DNA of 8,972 nucleotides, from the NCBI GenBank assembly GCA_018057635.1, contig JAGPDJ010000068.1, positions 1 to 8,972 on the forward strand, written 5' to 3'. The translations under genes and the position numbers were made by a program. This stretch comes from Ferruginibacter sp. GTDB taxonomy: Bacteria; Bacteroidota; Bacteroidia; Chitinophagales; Chitinophagaceae. Below, piece by piece: positions 6,250-8,972 of the stretch. Position 1 is the stretch's first letter, and each line of letters opens with the position of its first letter. The notes under the pieces were generated by a model. That model did not search any database, was not told the origin of the DNA, and was given only the letters and a program-made list of their open reading frames with translations.

Positions 6250-7020
6250 ATGTCCGATACTGCTATTGCATTTCTCCGCCTGGTAAAGATTATGGATGAA
6301 CTTAGGGAAAAATGCCCATGGGATAAAAAACAAACCATTGAAACCCTGCGCCATTTAACTATAGAGGAAACCTATGAACTGGCAGAAGCCATTTCTGATG
6401 CCGACTGGAAAGGTATCAGGGAAGAACTGGGCGATATTTTATTACACATTGTTTTTTATGCAAAGATCGGAGCCGAACAAAATCAATTTACTTTAGAGGA
6501 AGTTATAAACGGCGTTTGCGAAAAACTCATTGTAAGGCATCCGCATATTTACGGAGATGTGGTAGTTAATAATGAAGAAGAAGTAAAACAAAACTGGGAA
6601 AAAATAAAACTGAAAGAAGGTAAAACTTCCGTTTTGGGAGGTGTACCAAAGTCTTTGCCTTCCATGGTAAAAGCCATGCGCCTGCAGGAAAAATCAAAGC
6701 AGGTAGGTTTTGAATGGGAAAATACCGGGCAGGTATGGGATAAGGTTAATGAAGAAATACTGGAGCTTAATGAAGCAGTTTTATCAGGCGACAAAGACAA
6801 AATGGAAGATGAACTGGGGGATGTTTTTTTCTCTTTGGTAAACTTTGCAAGGTTTTTGCAGTTAGATGCAGAAAATGCACTGGAGCGGACCAATAAAAAA
6901 TTTATTGACAGGTTTACAAGAATGGAAAAAGCTGCTACTGAACAAAATAAATACCTGCACGACATGTCTCTGGAAGAAATGGATGCCATGTGGAACAAGA
7001 TAAAAGGAGCAGAGAAATAA
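6250..7020 (+). CDS. mazG: Nucleoside triphosphate pyrophosphohydrolase MazG
   Basis: This is a complete 256-residue, two-domain MazG, a cytoplasmic all-alpha enzyme that cleaves NTPs and dNTPs to the monophosphate and pyrophosphate, helping to clear damaged or excess nucleotides. The N-terminal domain has CPWDKKQT (22-29), the metal-binding EExxE of IEETYEL (E39, E40, E43) and the ExxD of EELGD (E59, D62). The C-terminal domain repeats the pattern with NEEILEL (E168, E169, E172) and EDELGD (E188, D191), and then KFIDRF (217-222). The linker contains LGGVPKSLPSMVKAMRLQEK (129-148), a conserved signature of full-length MazG. Both domains keep their acidic metal ligands. No mazEF toxin-antitoxin genes lie nearby, so a housekeeping role is most likely. 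Confidence 0.96.
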   Translation: MSDTAIAFLRLVKIMDELREKCPWDKKQTIETLRHLTIEETYELAEAISDADWKGIREELGDILLHIVFYAKIGAEQNQFTLEEVINGVCEKLIVRHPHIYGDVVVNNEEEVKQNWEKIKLKEGKTSVLGGVPKSLPSMVKAMRLQEKSKQVGFEWENTGQVWDKVNEEILELNEAVLSGDKDKMEDELGDVFFSLVNFARFLQLDAENALERTNKKFIDRFTRMEKAATEQNKYLHDMSLEEMDAMWNKIKGAEK

Positions 7021-7025
7021 ACGGC

Positions 7026-7055
7026 AGTATGTATTAATTACAATAAATACATACT
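7026..7055. repeat. Perfect 10-bp inverted repeat after mazG
   Basis: AGTATGTATT (7026-7035) and AATACATACT (7046-7055) are exact reverse complements with a 10-base loop, starting 5 bases after the mazG stop. The stem is AT-rich and no T tract follows, so it may be a weak terminator, a protective 3' hairpin, or an operator for the downstream sensor gene (about 55 bases before its start). Confidence 0.45.
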
Positions 7056-7110
7056 AAATTAATGATACACGATTTTATTTGTAATTATATTTAAAATACC
7101 GCATACATAT

Positions 7111-8972
7111 TTGCAGAAATCAATAACATTCACAAGGTTTTTCAGTAAGAATGCTTACCTGTTATTAATAGCAGCCTGGTTTGTAACACTATCTTTTATA
7201 GTTGATGAATATTGGTCTGCAAATTCTTCCATGCGCTCAGTGCATAATAAAATAAGCAACTATATCCAGGGCCAGGAAAAAGATCTCCGTAAAATTGCAA
7301 ACGATTCGGTGTTTATCCGGCAATTAACAGCTGGCAATTATTCAGAAGAAATACTGGAAAAACTTACTTCAAAGAAATATTATTTTTTCATCTATGCAAC
7401 AGATACCTCAGGTATTGAACAACTGGTATTCTGGAATACTCAACAGGTACTGCCATTCCCGTCAATGCTTTATGAAAACCGCCATTCTGGTTTTGTGAAA
7501 CTGCAGAACGGTTATTATGTTTGGGACAGGTTCAGTTCTGGGGATGCAAAAATAATCGGACTGGTACCTGTTAAATGGGATTATATAATCTCAAATGACT
7601 ATTTAAAAAATGGTTTTGCAAATGACCCGTTGCTTTCACTCAATTATGATATTTCAGGTAATATAGAAAAAGGCGAAGCCGTAAAATCAATGGATGGTGA
7701 AACGCTGTTCTACCTCGTGCAATTAGCTGGATCAAGTAATTATAAGAATAACTTTATCTCTGCTGCATTACTCATTTTAGCTTCACTGATCGTTTTATTG
7801 TTCATTCACCTGTGTGCTAACTTTTTTGCTGCAAGAAATTTATGGAAAGGAATAGTAGTGTTTTTAATTCCGGTCACCTGCCTGAGGATTGTAAGTTATT
7901 ATTATTCCATTCCTTTAAATTTCAGGCAGTTTGAATTATTCGACCCGGCAATTTACGGTTCTAATTTTATTTTACGTTCCCTGGGCGACCTGCTCATAAA
8001 TGCCCTGCTATTTGTATGGTTCATATTGTTCTTTCGCAGCAAGATCCGGGAAGACCAGGGAAGGGTAAAACAAGTATCGCCTCTTTTAAAATGGCTGCTT
8101 TTATTTTGGATCAGCAGTATATTGTGGTTGCTCACATACGAAGGCAGTTTTATAATCCGTAGCCTGGTAGCAGATTCTCAGATTTCATTTGATGTCATAA
8201 ACTTTTTTTCACTTAGTATTTACAGCGCAGTTGGCTTTATTGTACTGTGTTGTATTGCTATCGGGTATTATTTTTTATGCCAGATGCTGCTTTATTTTGT
8301 TAAGCCATATTACAATAAAAGTTTTATTCCGCTTTTTTTATTTGTGGCCATCGAAGGCCTGCTGATGTTAACATTTAATATTGGAAACCTTTCTGGCGAA
8401 TTCGAGATATTTGTTTTGATCTGGCTTTTATGCTTTCTGTTTTTACTGAACAGCAATTATTTTAACCTGGTGGCTTCCAGAATAGTTTCTTCCCGGCTGG
8501 TTTTCTGGCTTTTTTTCTTTTCTGTTTCCATAACCATGATCATCATTGCAGAAAACAACAACAAGGAATTAAGAAACAGAAAACACTATGCAGAAATACT
8601 TACAACCAAATCCGATCCTTCCAATGAAATACTCATCAATACCATGCTCACCGATTTCAATGCAGATTATCTTACAAAAAACTACGACAGGCTGTTGAAT
8701 GAGGAATCCAATCATTTTTTTAAAGACTCACTTGTTAATGCTAATTTCTCCGGGTATACCAACAAATATGAAACAAGGATTTTTACTTTTTCTGCAGATG
8801 AAAAGCCACTGTATAACAAAGAACTGGCTGAATACAATGAACTGAATACCATTTTAAAAACACAGACCAGGCCAACAAAGATTCCCGGCTTATTGTATTA
8901 CGATGAATCGTATGACCGTTTCAGTTATATCAGCAAAAAAACGATCTCAGATACTGCCGGTAGCCCATTGGG
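7111..8972 (+). CDS. Large multi-domain membrane sensor, probable histidine kinase N-terminal part (runs off the window)
   Basis: One frame stays open for 620 codons and continues past the window end. The likely start is TTG at 7111: the frame is closed by TGA at 7063-7065, and the first ATG (7231) would remove the first membrane helix. Helix 1 lies at about 14-33. A soluble region (34-213) follows, with a helical start (QGQEKDLRKIANDSVFIRQL, 53-72) and a beta-rich part that looks PAS- or Cache-like (inference). Eight more helices lie near 215-238, 247-266, 291-309, 326-346, 364-390, 405-425, 431-447 and 461-479. Basic loops at R/K-rich 241-246, 310-321, 398-404 and 457-462 fit the cytoplasmic side. 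This puts the second soluble region (480-620+) outside the membrane again. It includes FSYISKKTISD (604-614), like an extracytoplasmic sensor domain. A kinase domain is expected beyond the edge but is not visible. Confidence 0.85.
   Translation, partial: MQKSITFTRFFSKNAYLLLIAAWFVTLSFIVDEYWSANSSMRSVHNKISNYIQGQEKDLRKIANDSVFIRQLTAGNYSEEILEKLTSKKYYFFIYATDTSGIEQLVFWNTQQVLPFPSMLYENRHSGFVKLQNGYYVWDRFSSGDAKIIGLVPVKWDYIISNDYLKNGFANDPLLSLNYDISGNIEKGEAVKSMDGETLFYLVQLAGSSNYKNNFISAALLILASLIVLLFIHLCANFFAARNLWKGIVVFLIPVTCLRIVSYYYSIPLNFRQFELFDPAIYGSNFILRSLGDLLINALLFVWFILFFRSKIREDQGRVKQVSPLLKWLLLFWISSILWLLTYEGSFIIRSLVADSQISFDVINFFSLSIYSAVGFIVLCCIAIGYYFLCQMLLYFVKPYYNKSFIPLFLFVAIEGLLMLTFNIGNLSGEFEIFVLIWLLCFLFLLNSNYFNLVASRIVSSRLVFWLFFFSVSITMIIIAENNNKELRNRKHYAEILTTKSDPSNEILINTMLTDFNADYLTKNYDRLLNEESNHFFKDSLVNANFSGYTNKYETRIFTFSADEKPLYNKELAEYNELNTILKTQTRPTKIPGLLYYDESYDRFSYISKKTISDTAGSPL

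Noticed and set aside
6549..6998. A 149-codon open frame on the minus strand inside mazG
   Set aside because: It lies fully within a strongly supported MazG gene. Its serine-rich, low-complexity product is the expected mirror of codons for Glu and Lys, so it is a shadow frame.
6250..7020. MazG as part of a mazEF toxin-antitoxin system
   Set aside because: No small toxin or antitoxin genes are adjacent; the neighbours are a DUF3667 membrane protein and a large sensor.
7231..7233. ATG at 7231 as the start of the large sensor
   Set aside because: The residues before it include a good membrane helix (14-33) and stay in frame back to TTG 7111; starting at 7231 would strand the outer domain without an anchor.

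Overview
The window looks like an ordinary chromosomal segment from a Bacteroidota bacterium, most likely a member of the Chitinophagaceae or a close relative. This is inferred from the AT-rich DNA, the weak or absent Shine-Dalgarno sequences, a 'CKKD' type lipoprotein, a Bacteroidota-style LuxE-like acyl-protein synthetase, a DUF3667 zinc-ribbon membrane protein, and two upstream sites that match the Bacteroidota promoter element TAnnTTTG. There are no tRNA or rRNA genes, insertion sequences, CRISPR arrays or phage genes.

Layout. A LuxE/PaaK-type adenylating enzyme (3-1019) reads leftward. It diverges from a rightward group: a small lipoprotein (1097-1564), a UbiA-fold membrane protein that begins on the base after the lipoprotein stop (1565-2395), and a complete M42 metallo-aminopeptidase (2424-3524). 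A 212-base intergenic stretch with a 10-bp inverted repeat precedes a four-helix membrane protein of unknown function (3737-4204). That gene converges on a leftward secreted protein with YD-like repeats (4252-5082). From a second divergent promoter region a DUF3667 zinc-ribbon membrane protein (5184-6242, TTG start) and a two-domain MazG pyrophosphohydrolase (6250-7020) read rightward, 7 bases apart. After another perfect 10-bp inverted repeat comes a very large membrane protein (7111 to the window end, probable TTG start, incomplete). It has two probable extracytoplasmic domains and nine membrane segments, and is probably the sensory half of a signalling protein such as a histidine kinase.

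How the genes relate. The lipoprotein, UbiA-like and M42 genes probably share a transcript, but no common pathway is evident. DUF3667 and MazG are probably co-transcribed; MazG is a housekeeping enzyme of nucleotide pool cleaning and no mazE/mazF genes accompany it. I find no convincing evidence for a new multi-gene system. The points most worth following are the UbiA-like protein that keeps only one of its two aspartate motifs, the unusual layout of the large sensor, the two intergenic inverted repeats, and the two TTG-started genes.
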